From assembly GCA_022769185.1 (NCBI GenBank), contig JALEKG010000047.1, positions 1-64,000 on the forward strand: 64,000 nucleotides of DNA, written 5' to 3'. Below the pieces are notes generated by a model. The model worked only from the letters and a program-made list of their open reading frames with translations. It made no database searches and had not been told where the DNA came from. Both the position numbers and the translations under genes were made by a program. The stretch comes from Dorea sp. (GTDB taxonomy: Bacteria; Bacillota; Clostridia; Lachnospirales; Lachnospiraceae). Shown piece by piece: positions 19,124 through 29,033 of the stretch. Numbering within the stretch: the stretch's first letter is position 1; every line of letters begins with the position of its first letter.

Positions 19124-20377
19124 CTAACTCCTATCTGTACTATTTACAATCTTGTGTTCTCCTGTTACCAGATTAATCATGGTAATTTCTCCTGATTTCT
19201 TAAGATAGATCAGGCTTCCGGCATAGTATTCATTGCCATATTCCACATACTCTTCCAGAAGCTTATCCTTTGCTTTCTTAATCAGCTCTGTATTCTTTGC
19301 CTTTCTTCTGAAATCTTTCGCAAGTGCAATTGCCTCTCTGGATTTTTCATCATCATAAACAATCAGAGTATTTTTTCTGGTATATACAATACGAATCTTC
19401 TGACGGGTCAATGCATTCATCAATTCATCGATCACGATTGCGAATCCGATGGATGGAGACTGCTTACCAAATTTTTCAATCAAATGATCGTATCGTCCGC
19501 CTTTTACGACAGCATCTCCGGTACCATAGGTATATCCACGGAAGATGATGCCAGTATAATATCCATACGTTCCCGTCATACTCAGATCAAAAGTAACGAA
19601 TTTTTCCACACCATATAACCGCAGGGTATCATAGATTTTTTCCAGACGTTTTACCGCCATTACACCTTTCGAATTCGGTGCAAGGTTTTTCGCTTTTGCA
19701 AGGATCTCTACACCGCCTACCATCTCATTCAATGCCGCAAAAGCCTCTTTAGAACTTCTCTTCACCTGAATTCCATCCAGATATTCTTCTACTCCAAAAT
19801 AATTACGGTTATTAATCAGCTCACGCACACGTTCTTCTGCGTCTTCATCCAGATTAGCATCCTCGATCAGACTCTGGAAATAATCTACATCCCCAACATT
19901 AAGCTGAAACTCTTTCAGTCCGATTGTCAGCATAGATTCAATGACCAGTGCCAGCATCTCTGCATCCGCCTCCACAGAATCATCGCCAATCAATTCTGCA
20001 CCCATCTGAGTCGTCTCTTTTAATCTTCCCTGATAACTGGAATGATTGATAAATGTATTTCCGGTATAACAGAGACGGATCGGCAGCTGTTCATCCTGAA
20101 ACAAAGTAGCCGCAGCTCTGGCGATCGATGGGGTGATATCCGGCCTGAGTGCCAGTGTGTTTCCCTCTTTATCAAAAAACTTATATAATTCTTTAGAAGG
20201 AATTGTTCCAATCTCTTTACGGAATACATCAAAATATTCAAACGTAGGTGTCTGGATGTCATGATATCCGTACAGATGAAATACTTTTTTCAGTCTTCCT
20301 TCCAATGCCAGCTTTTTTCCACATTCTACATTATATATATCTCTGACTCCTTCAGGAGTGTGCAACAATTTCTTCAT
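19124..20377 (-). CDS. hisZ: ATP phosphoribosyltransferase regulatory subunit
   Basis: HisRS-like class II fold (PTFEYFDVF, LRPDITPSIARAAA, GGRYDHLIEKFG) next to short hisG. Confidence 0.92.
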   Translation of the reverse strand: MKKLLHTPEGVRDIYNVECGKKLALEGRLKKVFHLYGYHDIQTPTFEYFDVFRKEIGTIPSKELYKFFDKEGNTLALRPDITPSIARAAATLFQDEQLPIRLCYTGNTFINHSSYQGRLKETTQMGAELIGDDSVEADAEMLALVIESMLTIGLKEFQLNVGDVDYFQSLIEDANLDEDAEERVRELINNRNYFGVEEYLDGIQVKRSSKEAFAALNEMVGGVEILAKAKNLAPNSKGVMAVKRLEKIYDTLRLYGVEKFVTFDLSMTGTYGYYTGIIFRGYTYGTGDAVVKGGRYDHLIEKFGKQSPSIGFAIVIDELMNALTRQKIRIVYTRKNTLIVYDDEKSREAIALAKDFRRKAKNTELIKKAKDKLLEEYVEYGNEYYAGSLIYLKKSGEITMINLVTGEHKIVNSTDRS

Positions 20378-20438
20378 AGTTCCTCCAATTATACTTTCTC
20401 TTTACTTTAGTATGCTACCACGTTAAAAGCCTCTTTGC

Positions 20439-20467
20439 ATTATACGCATTTTCCTAGTCTTTGTCAA
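20439..20467 (-). promoter_or_regulatory. Consensus sigma-A promoter for hisZ-hisG-hisD-hisB-hisIE, -35 inside the recU 3' end
   Basis: TTGACA (20462-20467) - 17 nt - TATAAT (20439-20444). Confidence 0.8.
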
Positions 20468-21002
20468 GTTCCTCTCTGAGTTCCAGATCAAGATTTACGG
20501 CATCCAGATATGGAACATAACATCCCCTCATCAGCTTTAGGAAAAATCGTGGATCCAGCTCTTCAAACCGGATACTTTTCCGACCACCTTCCTGGGCACG
20601 ATCCCAGAATTTTCGAAGTTCTTCAAACCGCATATAATATAGAAGATCTTTTGCAGAATAATAGATTAGAATAAATGCAATTCCGTGTTGTTTTTCAAAC
20701 TCTTCCATGAACCGTACCTGATGCTCATGGATATTCTGAAGCGGAAATGTCTCTGCAACGCATTCTTTCGCATCAAAGCATACCGGTATCCCCTGAACGG
20801 CTCCAATATAATCAATCGTGCTCCTCTGATCAAAATATGCCAGGGTAATCTGTCGGTGCTCTTTATCCATCTTCACGGGAGTGATCGGTGTCGGGATCTT
20901 CTGCATTAGCGCCAGGCCCTTTTCCAGATACCACTCATTGGTACGGTTAACCATATCTTCTAATGTCGAACCTCTAAGGCCTCTTGAATTCCATGTTCCC
21001 AT
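20454..21002 (-). CDS. recU: Holliday junction resolvase RecU
   Basis: MGTWNSRGLRGSTLEDMVN, TIDYIGAVQGIPVCFDAKEC, FILIYYS; ATG 21002 behind AAGGAG. Confidence 0.93.
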   Translation of the reverse strand: MGTWNSRGLRGSTLEDMVNRTNEWYLEKGLALMQKIPTPITPVKMDKEHRQITLAYFDQRSTIDYIGAVQGIPVCFDAKECVAETFPLQNIHEHQVRFMEEFEKQHGIAFILIYYSAKDLLYYMRFEELRKFWDRAQEGGRKSIRFEELDPRFFLKLMRGCYVPYLDAVNLDLELREELDKD

Positions 21003-22006
21003 TTTGTCTCCTTGATCATTTTCCAAAATTGTTCTGGTACCGGCGCAGTAAAACTCTTCCTGGAGAGATTCGAAAGCGACCCTTCCATAACCGGTAGTGT
21101 CAGCTGATATGCATGCAGTACCTGTGATTCAATATGACGCTTTTTCTTATATTCATCATTCCAGCGTCTGTCTCCATATTTATAATCACCCAGAAGCGGA
21201 TGACCGATACTTGTAAGATGTGCACGGATCTGATGGGTGCGCCCGGTAATCAGATGCACTTTTAAAAGTGTCATTTCCTGATTCCATGCGATCGGCATAT
21301 ATTCCGTTTCAATCGGTACCAGTTCCTCTCCATTCCTCTTCCATCCCGATCTGTCAGTCTTTCCCTTCTGCATTCCCGGTATGATTGTTACCTTATTGGT
21401 TTTCTCATCTTTTTTCAGATATCCACTGATCTTTTTTTCTTTTTGGATTATTCCCTTTACAATGCACAGATAATACTTTTTTAAGCTTCTCTCTTTAAAA
21501 AGTTCACCCATCGTCTGAAGCCCTGTCAGACTTTTTCCTGCCACGATCAGTCCACTGGTATTCCGATCCAGCCTGTTACAAATAGATGGGCGGAAAGTCA
21601 TCAGCTCTTTTTCAGTCACTTTTCCACTTTGAATCAGATATGCCGTCACGTATTCCACAACTGAAACGTCATCTTTCTTTGCTTTTTGCGATAGCATTCC
21701 AGATGGTTTATTGAGAATCAGAAGATTCGCATCCTCATATATAATATCCAGTTTTACCGGTTCTACCAGAGCAGACGGCATTTCTTTTGCAGAAAACTTT
21801 GCGATTGTGTCATCTGCCAGGAACATTTTCACGGAATCCCCCAATGAGAGCTGTTCATTTCCCGAAGCTTTCTTTCCATTTAAAACAATATTCTTTTTTC
21901 TGAGCATTTTATAAATGAAGCTCCCCGGCGCTTCGCTTAAATATTTGCGCAAAAGCTTGTCCAGTCTCTGTCCTGCTTCATTTTCATGAATAATAATTTC
22001 TTTCAT
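20960..22006 (-). CDS. RluA family pseudouridine synthase with S4 domain
   Basis: GQRLDKLLRKYL S4, NRLDRNTSGLIVAGKS, TGRTHQIRAHL. Confidence 0.92.
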   Translation of the reverse strand: MKEIIIHENEAGQRLDKLLRKYLSEAPGSFIYKMLRKKNIVLNGKKASGNEQLSLGDSVKMFLADDTIAKFSAKEMPSALVEPVKLDIIYEDANLLILNKPSGMLSQKAKKDDVSVVEYVTAYLIQSGKVTEKELMTFRPSICNRLDRNTSGLIVAGKSLTGLQTMGELFKERSLKKYYLCIVKGIIQKEKKISGYLKKDEKTNKVTIIPGMQKGKTDRSGWKRNGEELVPIETEYMPIAWNQEMTLLKVHLITGRTHQIRAHLTSIGHPLLGDYKYGDRRWNDEYKKKRHIESQVLHAYQLTLPVMEGSLSNLSRKSFTAPVPEQFWKMIKETKWEHGIQEALEVRH

Positions 22007-22046
22007 AGGATTCTCTTTAATACGTAGTTCTTTTTAAAACCACTTC

Positions 22047-22622
22047 TTACATTGATATATTTAAAATGATTTTCCGTATTTCTTTCTCTCTTTTTCTGGT
22101 GCCCGTCTTTTCCACAGCCGCAATGTTATTCATACCTTCTGCACGGGCCAGAAAAGCTGAATAATCATGAAAAATCTTTACCGTCATTTTTTCAAAATGA
22201 TTCTCTTGCAGGATATTTTTAATATGTCTGGCAAGTGCCGTCTCATCCGTCTTGGGACTGCTGGTATAACCACATACCACATGACCGGAGATTACTACAG
22301 CATCCAACGGCATTACTTTTTCAGAACTGGTAATTACCATATCATATCCTCTGATTACCAGATCCGCCTTCGTCTCAATCTCTTGATACTTATCCACATC
22401 AATGCTTTTGTGCGGTGCCATTGTAATAAATTCAACCAGCATTTTTGCTGCCGGGAGACATCCTACTACTGCAACGACCGTAAACAGATTTGCTTTTGTT
22501 CCCGTCTGCATATATCCCAGCACATAGACTGCGGTTACAATCGCAAATTCTGCAATTGCAAGCATCAGATACCTTACTTTCCTGGCTTTGATATATCCAG
22601 GCTGTCCTTTCTCTATCTTCAT
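22047..22622 (-). CDS. Conserved hypothetical membrane protein
   Basis: Two hydrophobic segments near N-terminus; no recognised family. Confidence 0.6.
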   Translation of the reverse strand: MKIEKGQPGYIKARKVRYLMLAIAEFAIVTAVYVLGYMQTGTKANLFTVVAVVGCLPAAKMLVEFITMAPHKSIDVDKYQEIETKADLVIRGYDMVITSSEKVMPLDAVVISGHVVCGYTSSPKTDETALARHIKNILQENHFEKMTVKIFHDYSAFLARAEGMNNIAAVEKTGTRKREKEIRKIILNISM

Positions 22623-22647
22623 CTTCTATCGCCTCTCTTTTCATCTG

Positions 22648-23412
22648 TCAATCAATATGGTTGATTCTTGCCATGATTTCCACCAGCAAACCATCCGGCA
22701 GTATTCCGGCACATGCTCTGGATATCTTCATTGCAGTTCCGTATACGGATACCGGCCGTCTTTTCACCGCATCTTTCAATGCCTGTGTTACCACTGCGCC
22801 AGCCTCTGCCCGGAATCTTTTTTTCTCTTCCGATGGAAGTGCTCCTGCCCTGTCAAAAAATTCCGTATCCACTGGTCCCGGACATACTGCAGTAACCGTA
22901 ATCTTACGGTTTTTTAATTCTGCCCCAAGTGCTCTTGAAAAGCTTAACACATAGGACTTTGAGGCAGCATATACGGTAAATCCAGGCTGTGGACAGAATG
23001 CAGCTGCCGATGCAAGATTCACAATACGGCTCCCCTTTGACATGTACGGAAGGCATAACAGAGTCATTCTGGTCAATGCCTTACAATTAATATCTATCAT
23101 TCCACACTGCTCAGACATCTCAACCTCTTCTGCTCTTTTCATCTTACCATAACCTGCCGCATTGACAAGCATACGAATATCTGCCTGTTCTTCTTCTAAC
23201 GACTGTCCGATCCTCTCAAACAGTTCATCGTCCTGCATATCTCCCGCAAATACTCTGACAGGAATAGGAATCGCTTTCTGAAGTGATTCCAGCCTGTCAC
23301 GCCTTCTGGCCGTAACCCACAGTTCATCCAGATTACGATACAGTTTTGATATCTGCACGGCAAATTCTCTTCCCATCCCGGAAGAAGCTCCAGTAATCAA
23401 TGCGATCTTCAT
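22648..23412 (-). CDS. SDR family NAD(P)-dependent oxidoreductase
   Basis: LITGASSGMGREFA, NAAGYG, YAASKSYVLSFSRAL. Confidence 0.9.
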   Translation of the reverse strand: MKIALITGASSGMGREFAVQISKLYRNLDELWVTARRRDRLESLQKAIPIPVRVFAGDMQDDELFERIGQSLEEEQADIRMLVNAAGYGKMKRAEEVEMSEQCGMIDINCKALTRMTLLCLPYMSKGSRIVNLASAAAFCPQPGFTVYAASKSYVLSFSRALGAELKNRKITVTAVCPGPVDTEFFDRAGALPSEEKKRFRAEAGAVVTQALKDAVKRRPVSVYGTAMKISRACAGILPDGLLVEIMARINHID

Positions 23413-23449
23413 ATTTCATTGTCCCTTATTCATTCGTTTTTTTACAGCT

Positions 23450-25372
23450 TTATTTCTTCGTTTTTTTCTTATGCACATTTCGGATGGATTTCTTCTTCCC
23501 GGATGCCATTTTTTCTTTTGGTGCAGACGGATAATATCCATTCTTTCTTCCGCCATCAGTCTTCCGTTCCGCGATTTTTCTCGGGCGGATCAGGCAATGT
23601 CTGTCAAATCCGACCAGATCCATTCGACCGGTCTTTTTCAGTGCTTCCATGACCAGATCATAATTCTTTGGATCCCGGTACTGGATCAATGCTCTCTGCA
23701 TTGCTTTTTCATGTGGATTCTTTGGAACATAAACCGGTTTCATATCTCTTGGATCCACTCCTGTATAATACATACAGGTAGAAATGGTAGACGGTGTCGG
23801 ATAGAAATCCTGTACCTGTTCCGGCATATAACCCAGATCCCGGATATGTTCAGCAAGCCTCACTGCATCTTTTAACGTGGACCCTGGATGTGAGGACATC
23901 AGATAAGGCACGAGATACTGATCTTTATGAAGTTTTTGATTCATCTTCTGATACTGATCCACAAAAGCCTGATACACTCTGTTTTCCGGCTTTCCCATCT
24001 TCTGAAGAACCTGATCAGACACATGTTCCGGTGCCACCTTTAGTTGTCCGCTGACATGATACTGACACAGTTCTCTAAGAAAAGTATCATCTTTATCCGC
24101 CATAACATAATCAAATCGGATTCCGGACCGGATAAATACCTTTTTTACTCCCGGAAGTTCCCGCAGTTTTCTTAACAATTCAACATAATCTGAATGGTCT
24201 ACTTTCAGATTCGGACACGGTTTCGGGTACAGACACTGTCTGTTTTTACAAACACCTCTGGTCAACTGCTTGTCACAGGAAGGCTGCCTGAAATTCGCAG
24301 TCGGTCCCCCGACATCATGAATATATCCTTTAAAATCTTTTTCTTTTGTAATCTTTTTTGCCTCTTCCAGCAAAGACTCATGGCTTCTGACCTGCATGAT
24401 CCGTCCCTGATGAAAAGTTAACGCGCAGAAACTGCATCCTCCAAAACAGCCCCGGTTACTGATCAGACTGAACTTCACCTCAGAAATAGCCGGGACACCG
24501 CCGAGTGCTTCATAAGAAGGATGATAGGTTCTCATATACGGATAACTGTATACCTCATCCATCTCTTCTTTTGACAACGGCTTAGATGGAGGATTCTGCA
24601 CTACATAAAGATGGTCATTATAAGGTTCCACCAGACGTTTTCCTGCAAACGGGTCCGTATTGCAATATTGGGTATAAAAGCTGCCGGCATACTTGAGCTT
24701 ATCTTCCCGCATTTCTCCATATTCCGGAAGAATCACAGCATCATAAACACTCTCCAGACTTTTTGTCTTGTATACCGTTCCGGGAATAAATGTAATATCT
24801 TTGATATCAAGTCCACTTTCTAATGCTTCTGCTATCTCTACGATAGATCTTTCTCCCATTCCATAGGAGATCATGTCTGCTCCTGAATCCAGAAGAATGG
24901 AACGTTTCAGTTTATCCGACCAGTAATCGTAATGTGCAAGTCTCCTTAAGCTCGCCTCAATTCCACCCAGGATAATCGGAGTCTTTTTATATACCTGACG
25001 GATCAGATTGCTGTACACGATTGCCGCATAGTCTGGTCTTTTTCCCATCACACCCCCGGGAGTATAGGCATCTGTCTTCCTGTGCTTCTTTGACACCGTA
25101 TAATGATTTACCATCGAATCCATGTTACCGCTCGACACCAGAAATCCCAGTCTCGGTTCACCAAATTCTGTAATACTGTTTTTATCTTTCCAGTCAGGCT
25201 GCGCAATGATTCCAACCCGGTACCCATGTGCTTCCAGGACTCGAGTAATAATTGCATGCCCGAAAGAAGGATGGTCAACATACGCATCCCCGGAAATATA
25301 TACAAAATCTAACTGATTCCATCCTCTTTCTTCCATTTCTTTTCTACAGATAGGTAAAAAACCATTTCCCAT
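23450..25372 (-). CDS. YgiQ family radical SAM protein
   Basis: DAYVDHPSFGHAIITRVLEAHGYRVGIIAQPDW, CFGGCSFCALTFHQGR. Confidence 0.93.
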   Translation of the reverse strand: MGNGFLPICRKEMEERGWNQLDFVYISGDAYVDHPSFGHAIITRVLEAHGYRVGIIAQPDWKDKNSITEFGEPRLGFLVSSGNMDSMVNHYTVSKKHRKTDAYTPGGVMGKRPDYAAIVYSNLIRQVYKKTPIILGGIEASLRRLAHYDYWSDKLKRSILLDSGADMISYGMGERSIVEIAEALESGLDIKDITFIPGTVYKTKSLESVYDAVILPEYGEMREDKLKYAGSFYTQYCNTDPFAGKRLVEPYNDHLYVVQNPPSKPLSKEEMDEVYSYPYMRTYHPSYEALGGVPAISEVKFSLISNRGCFGGCSFCALTFHQGRIMQVRSHESLLEEAKKITKEKDFKGYIHDVGGPTANFRQPSCDKQLTRGVCKNRQCLYPKPCPNLKVDHSDYVELLRKLRELPGVKKVFIRSGIRFDYVMADKDDTFLRELCQYHVSGQLKVAPEHVSDQVLQKMGKPENRVYQAFVDQYQKMNQKLHKDQYLVPYLMSSHPGSTLKDAVRLAEHIRDLGYMPEQVQDFYPTPSTISTCMYYTGVDPRDMKPVYVPKNPHEKAMQRALIQYRDPKNYDLVMEALKKTGRMDLVGFDRHCLIRPRKIAERKTDGGRKNGYYPSAPKEKMASGKKKSIRNVHKKKTKK

Positions 25373-26055
25373 TACAGTACCTCATATTTTCCTGATCTGA
25401 TATCATTATAATCCTGAATATAATAATCAGCCAGTTCTCTCTTTTTTTCTCTCTGTGCCTTTGAAAAATCATCTTCTACAGCACAGACCTTCATTCCTGC
25501 ATTCTTCCCTGCAAGAATTCCCATAGGCACATCTTCAAATACCAGACAGCGGAACGGAGCAATGCCGATCTCCGATGCTGCTTTCAGATAGACATCCGGA
25601 GCGGGCTTTCCAACTCCGACTTCACATGCGGTGATCACACAATCAAATAAGCTTTCAATCTTCAGAGCATTCAAAGTTCCATCTACCAGTTCTCTTCCGT
25701 TACTGGTTGCAATTCCAATCTTCTTTCCCTGGCGGCGCATCTCTTCTATAAATTCGAGGACGCCTTTTTTCAGCGGCACCTGCGTCATATATTTTTCATA
25801 AGCCATCTGCGTCCATTCATCCATGACTTCCTGTCTCGTCTGAGTCAGCTTCGGAAAAGCATCCAGGAAATACTGTGCCGTCTCAGAATAGCTCATTCCT
25901 TCCATTCCTTCATGAAAATGTTCTGGCGGGACAAGGTCATATTTGGCAAAAAAATCCACATCCACTGCAGGCCATATCCACATAGAATCCACCAGTGTAC
26001 CGTCCATATCAAAAATGATTCCTTCTATATTATTCAGCATTCCATTCTGTAACAT
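25372..26055 (-). CDS. HAD superfamily hydrolase (phosphoglucomutase/phosphatase-like)
   Basis: IIFDMDGTLVDSMWIW, IATSNGRELV, GKPAPDVYL, VFEDVPMGI. Confidence 0.9.
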   Translation of the reverse strand: MLQNGMLNNIEGIIFDMDGTLVDSMWIWPAVDVDFFAKYDLVPPEHFHEGMEGMSYSETAQYFLDAFPKLTQTRQEVMDEWTQMAYEKYMTQVPLKKGVLEFIEEMRRQGKKIGIATSNGRELVDGTLNALKIESLFDCVITACEVGVGKPAPDVYLKAASEIGIAPFRCLVFEDVPMGILAGKNAGMKVCAVEDDFSKAQREKKRELADYYIQDYNDIRSGKYEVL

Positions 26056-26758
26056 CTTTTATCTCCTCTTTTGTCAAAAGCCGGTATTCTCCTGAATGTA
26101 AATTCTCATCCAGTACAAGCGGCCCCATTGACTCCCGTTTCAGATAAGTTACTTCCTTTCCAACTGCCTGAAACATACGCTTTACCTGGTGATATTTTCC
26201 CTCACAGATGGAAAGGCGGATTTCTGACTCAGATGAGCTTCGGATGATCTCAAGTGTCCCCGGACGAGTCCACTCTTCCTTCCCATCCGCACCAATGTTT
26301 ACTCCCTCTTGAAAGCATCTGACATCTTCTTCTGTCACTTTCCCCTGAACTTTTGCATAGTAAACCTTATCCACATGCTTTTTGGGCGATAAAAGCCGGT
26401 GCGCCAATGCTCCGTCATTCGTGATCAGAAGCAGCCCTTCTGTATCTTTATCCAGTCTTCCTACAGGAAAAAGATCCTTTCTTTTCTTATCCCGGATCAG
26501 ATCTAATACTGTAGTATCTCTGGAATCTTCAGTAGCAGATACCACTCCGGCCGGTTTATTCAACATATAATATTCCAGGGACGCATATGCCACTTCATTT
26601 CCATCCAAAGTAACCGAATCTTTTTCTTCCTGAACTTTGACATCCGGTGTCTTCACTATCTTCTGGTTCACACAGACTCGTCCCTGGCGAATATACTTTT
26701 TTACTTCCTGCCTGGTACCAAATCCCATATCAGCAAGATATTTATCCAAACGTATCAT
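26030..26758 (-). CDS. RsuA/RluB family pseudouridine synthase
   Basis: S4 MIRLDKYLADMGFGTRQEVKKYI, LFPVGRLDKDTEGLLLITND, EGKYHQVKRMFQAVG. Confidence 0.93.
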   Translation of the reverse strand: MIRLDKYLADMGFGTRQEVKKYIRQGRVCVNQKIVKTPDVKVQEEKDSVTLDGNEVAYASLEYYMLNKPAGVVSATEDSRDTTVLDLIRDKKRKDLFPVGRLDKDTEGLLLITNDGALAHRLLSPKKHVDKVYYAKVQGKVTEEDVRCFQEGVNIGADGKEEWTRPGTLEIIRSSSESEIRLSICEGKYHQVKRMFQAVGKEVTYLKRESMGPLVLDENLHSGEYRLLTKEEIKDVTEWNAE

Positions 26759-28138
26759 TTAACAGAGCCTCCATCCCGGAAGATACTTATTCTTCAATGT
26801 TCCGCCTGCAATCTTTCCCCATCCCAGAGGATATCCATCCACGCAGACCAGATGCCAGCCTTTTGCTTTCTTTTCCATCAGCTCGTCTACTTCCAGAGTC
26901 TCCCCTTTTAAATATCTGCGTACACGGTCATCCTCTGCTGAAAAATCAATACAATGTGCAAATTCTTCTTTCTTCAGATACATCGCAAGTGCCTGACTTG
27001 GTTCAAACCGCTTTTTCTTCAGTTCTCCGAGTAATAATCCCGTACGCAGAAACCGGATTCCTCTGACATCTGGCAGTTCTTCCGGCATATAGTAGATCCG
27101 TTCCCCATGAATATCCAGCCTGGACGCATCCAGTTCCCAGGAAATATCCTGCATAAATTCTGCCAGTTCTTCAGGAATCTTTGCACTTTTCTTTTTCAGT
27201 TTCAGTTCTTTTGCCGGAAGTGGTTCTCCTTTTTGAAGAAGTGCAAGATAATGTCCCTCTCCTTTCATCTTATGAGGAAAGATCCTGACCGTCTTTGCAA
27301 GTTCAGGATCCCTGCTTCTGGTCTCTTCCGGTATTCCCAGGCAGAATCCGTCATAGTATGGTTCAATCCCAAGCACATGAAATTCCGGATACTCCTCTTT
27401 CAGATGTTCTATCATCTGTTCATTCTCACGGCTGTCAAATGTACAGGTCGAATAAAGCATCATTCCACCCGGTTTTAACATTCTGGCCGCCTGCAGGATG
27501 ATATTTCTCTGAAGATTACTGAAAAACTCGGGACCATGTTCCTCCCATGCCCTGACCATTTTCTTGTCTTTCCGGAACATCCCTTCTCCGGAACACGGTG
27601 CATCTATCAAAATCTTATCAAAATATTCCGGGAAATAAGTTTCCAATTTCCCCGGTTCTTCACTCAGCACCAGTACATTTCCAATTCCAAATACTTCTAT
27701 ATTTTTAAGCAGTCCCTTTGCTCTGGAGCTGCTGATATCGTTGGCAACCAGTACTCCTTCTCCCCGGAGTTTTGCTCCAAGTTCCGTCGCCTTTCCACCA
27801 GGTGCTGCACATACATCTAACACCTTATCTCCCGGTGCGATCGGAAGACGGTCCGCAGGTGTCATGGCACTGGGTTCCTGAAGATAATAAAGTCCTGCAA
27901 AATAGTACGGGTGCTTCGCAGGAGAAACATGTTCTCCATCATAATAGAATCCATTTTGAATCCATGGTACAGGTGTAATCTCAAAAGGACAGATCTTCTT
28001 AAACTCTTCGACAGAGATCTTTCCTGTATTCACACGCAGTCCATAATATCTCGGTTCCTCATAACATGCTACATATTCTTCATATTCTTCTCCAAGGAGC
28101 TGCTTCATCTTTTTCTCAAATGCGCTGGGCAGATACAT
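26759..28138 (-). CDS. RsmF/RsmB-family rRNA cytosine-C5 methyltransferase
   Basis: VLDVCAAPGGKATELG, IDAPCSGEGMFRKD, YSTCTFDSRENEQ. Confidence 0.93.
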   Translation of the reverse strand: MYLPSAFEKKMKQLLGEEYEEYVACYEEPRYYGLRVNTGKISVEEFKKICPFEITPVPWIQNGFYYDGEHVSPAKHPYYFAGLYYLQEPSAMTPADRLPIAPGDKVLDVCAAPGGKATELGAKLRGEGVLVANDISSSRAKGLLKNIEVFGIGNVLVLSEEPGKLETYFPEYFDKILIDAPCSGEGMFRKDKKMVRAWEEHGPEFFSNLQRNIILQAARMLKPGGMMLYSTCTFDSRENEQMIEHLKEEYPEFHVLGIEPYYDGFCLGIPEETRSRDPELAKTVRIFPHKMKGEGHYLALLQKGEPLPAKELKLKKKSAKIPEELAEFMQDISWELDASRLDIHGERIYYMPEELPDVRGIRFLRTGLLLGELKKKRFEPSQALAMYLKKEEFAHCIDFSAEDDRVRRYLKGETLEVDELMEKKAKGWHLVCVDGYPLGWGKIAGGTLKNKYLPGWRLC

Positions 28139-28208
28139 CTATTCTTCCTCCGTAAGCATCAATTTCATTGCATATGTAGTTTAGTATAACATATTCGAGT
28201 GTATAACT

Positions 28209-28943
28209 CTAGGAATAAGCATATTTTAATTTTTTATTTTCCAGATATTTTAAAACATAATACGGATTGACGCTTATTTCCTCTCCATTCTTCCAGGAAT
28301 AAATCCCCACATGCAGATGTACCGCAAATTTTCCTTTTGTTCCTTCTTCTCCATATCCGGAATCCCCCATATATCCAAGAAGTTCCCCAGCCTTAACCCG
28401 ATCACCTTTTTTCAGATTACTATAGCAGTCCAAATGTGCGTAGTAATAATAAGTACCACTCTCTGTTGTTATGCCAACTCGATATCCACCCTTCTCCAGC
28501 CAGCCCAGATTCGTCACGGTTCCTTCGGTCATACTGACAACCGGATAGATTCCTCGTTCATTTTTCGAAGCCATGATATCTGTGCCTTCATGTCCACTTG
28601 TTCCATTATAATGGCGTTCCTCCATCCATCCATTTACAAACGATGTTTTTAATGACTTATCCACCGTGGATTCTGGAACCGGGTAATAAATCACCTCATT
28701 TTCCACATTTTCAAGAAAAATTATGCACTCATTTGAAAGCCGGTCTTTTTCTGCAAGCATTTCCCTGGAAAAAAAATCTCTTCGGTACTCTGCATCTGAA
28801 ATCGTTTTATTCTGCATGGTGTTCCATCTTCCAATCTCTTTTATCTTTTCGATTTCCAAAACGGAAAACAACGCCAGTAAGGACAAAAGCAAAATCATTC
28901 TTCCAGAATTTAATTTTTTCATTTTCTCATTATATATTGTCAT
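28209..28943 (-). CDS. M23 family metallopeptidase
   Basis: HEGTDIMA, YAHLD, GYMGDSGYG, HLHVGIY. Confidence 0.88.
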   Translation of the reverse strand: MTIYNEKMKKLNSGRMILLLSLLALFSVLEIEKIKEIGRWNTMQNKTISDAEYRRDFFSREMLAEKDRLSNECIIFLENVENEVIYYPVPESTVDKSLKTSFVNGWMEERHYNGTSGHEGTDIMASKNERGIYPVVSMTEGTVTNLGWLEKGGYRVGITTESGTYYYYAHLDCYSNLKKGDRVKAGELLGYMGDSGYGEEGTKGKFAVHLHVGIYSWKNGEEISVNPYYVLKYLENKKLKYAYS

Positions 28944-28962
28944 TTTTTATTACTATATGCAA

Positions 28963-29000
28963 AATGGCCAGCTCCCTATGACTATAAGGAACCAGCCATT
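28963..29000 (-). terminator. Intrinsic terminator after pepD
   Basis: Minus strand AATGGCTGGTTCC...GGGAGCTGGCCATTTT hairpin. Confidence 0.65.
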
Positions 29001-29033
29001 CCAATCCGTAATACGGATTCTATGATTCATCTT

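Noticed and set aside
20378-20438. Possible T-box (aacgtggtagca) in the hisZ leader
   Set aside because: Leader too short, lacks a real AGGGTGGNACCGCG element and no terminator follows.
29003-29019. Palindrome AATCCGTA-A-TACGGATT
   Set aside because: Perfect but short, beside a terminator; no second copy or function seen in the window.
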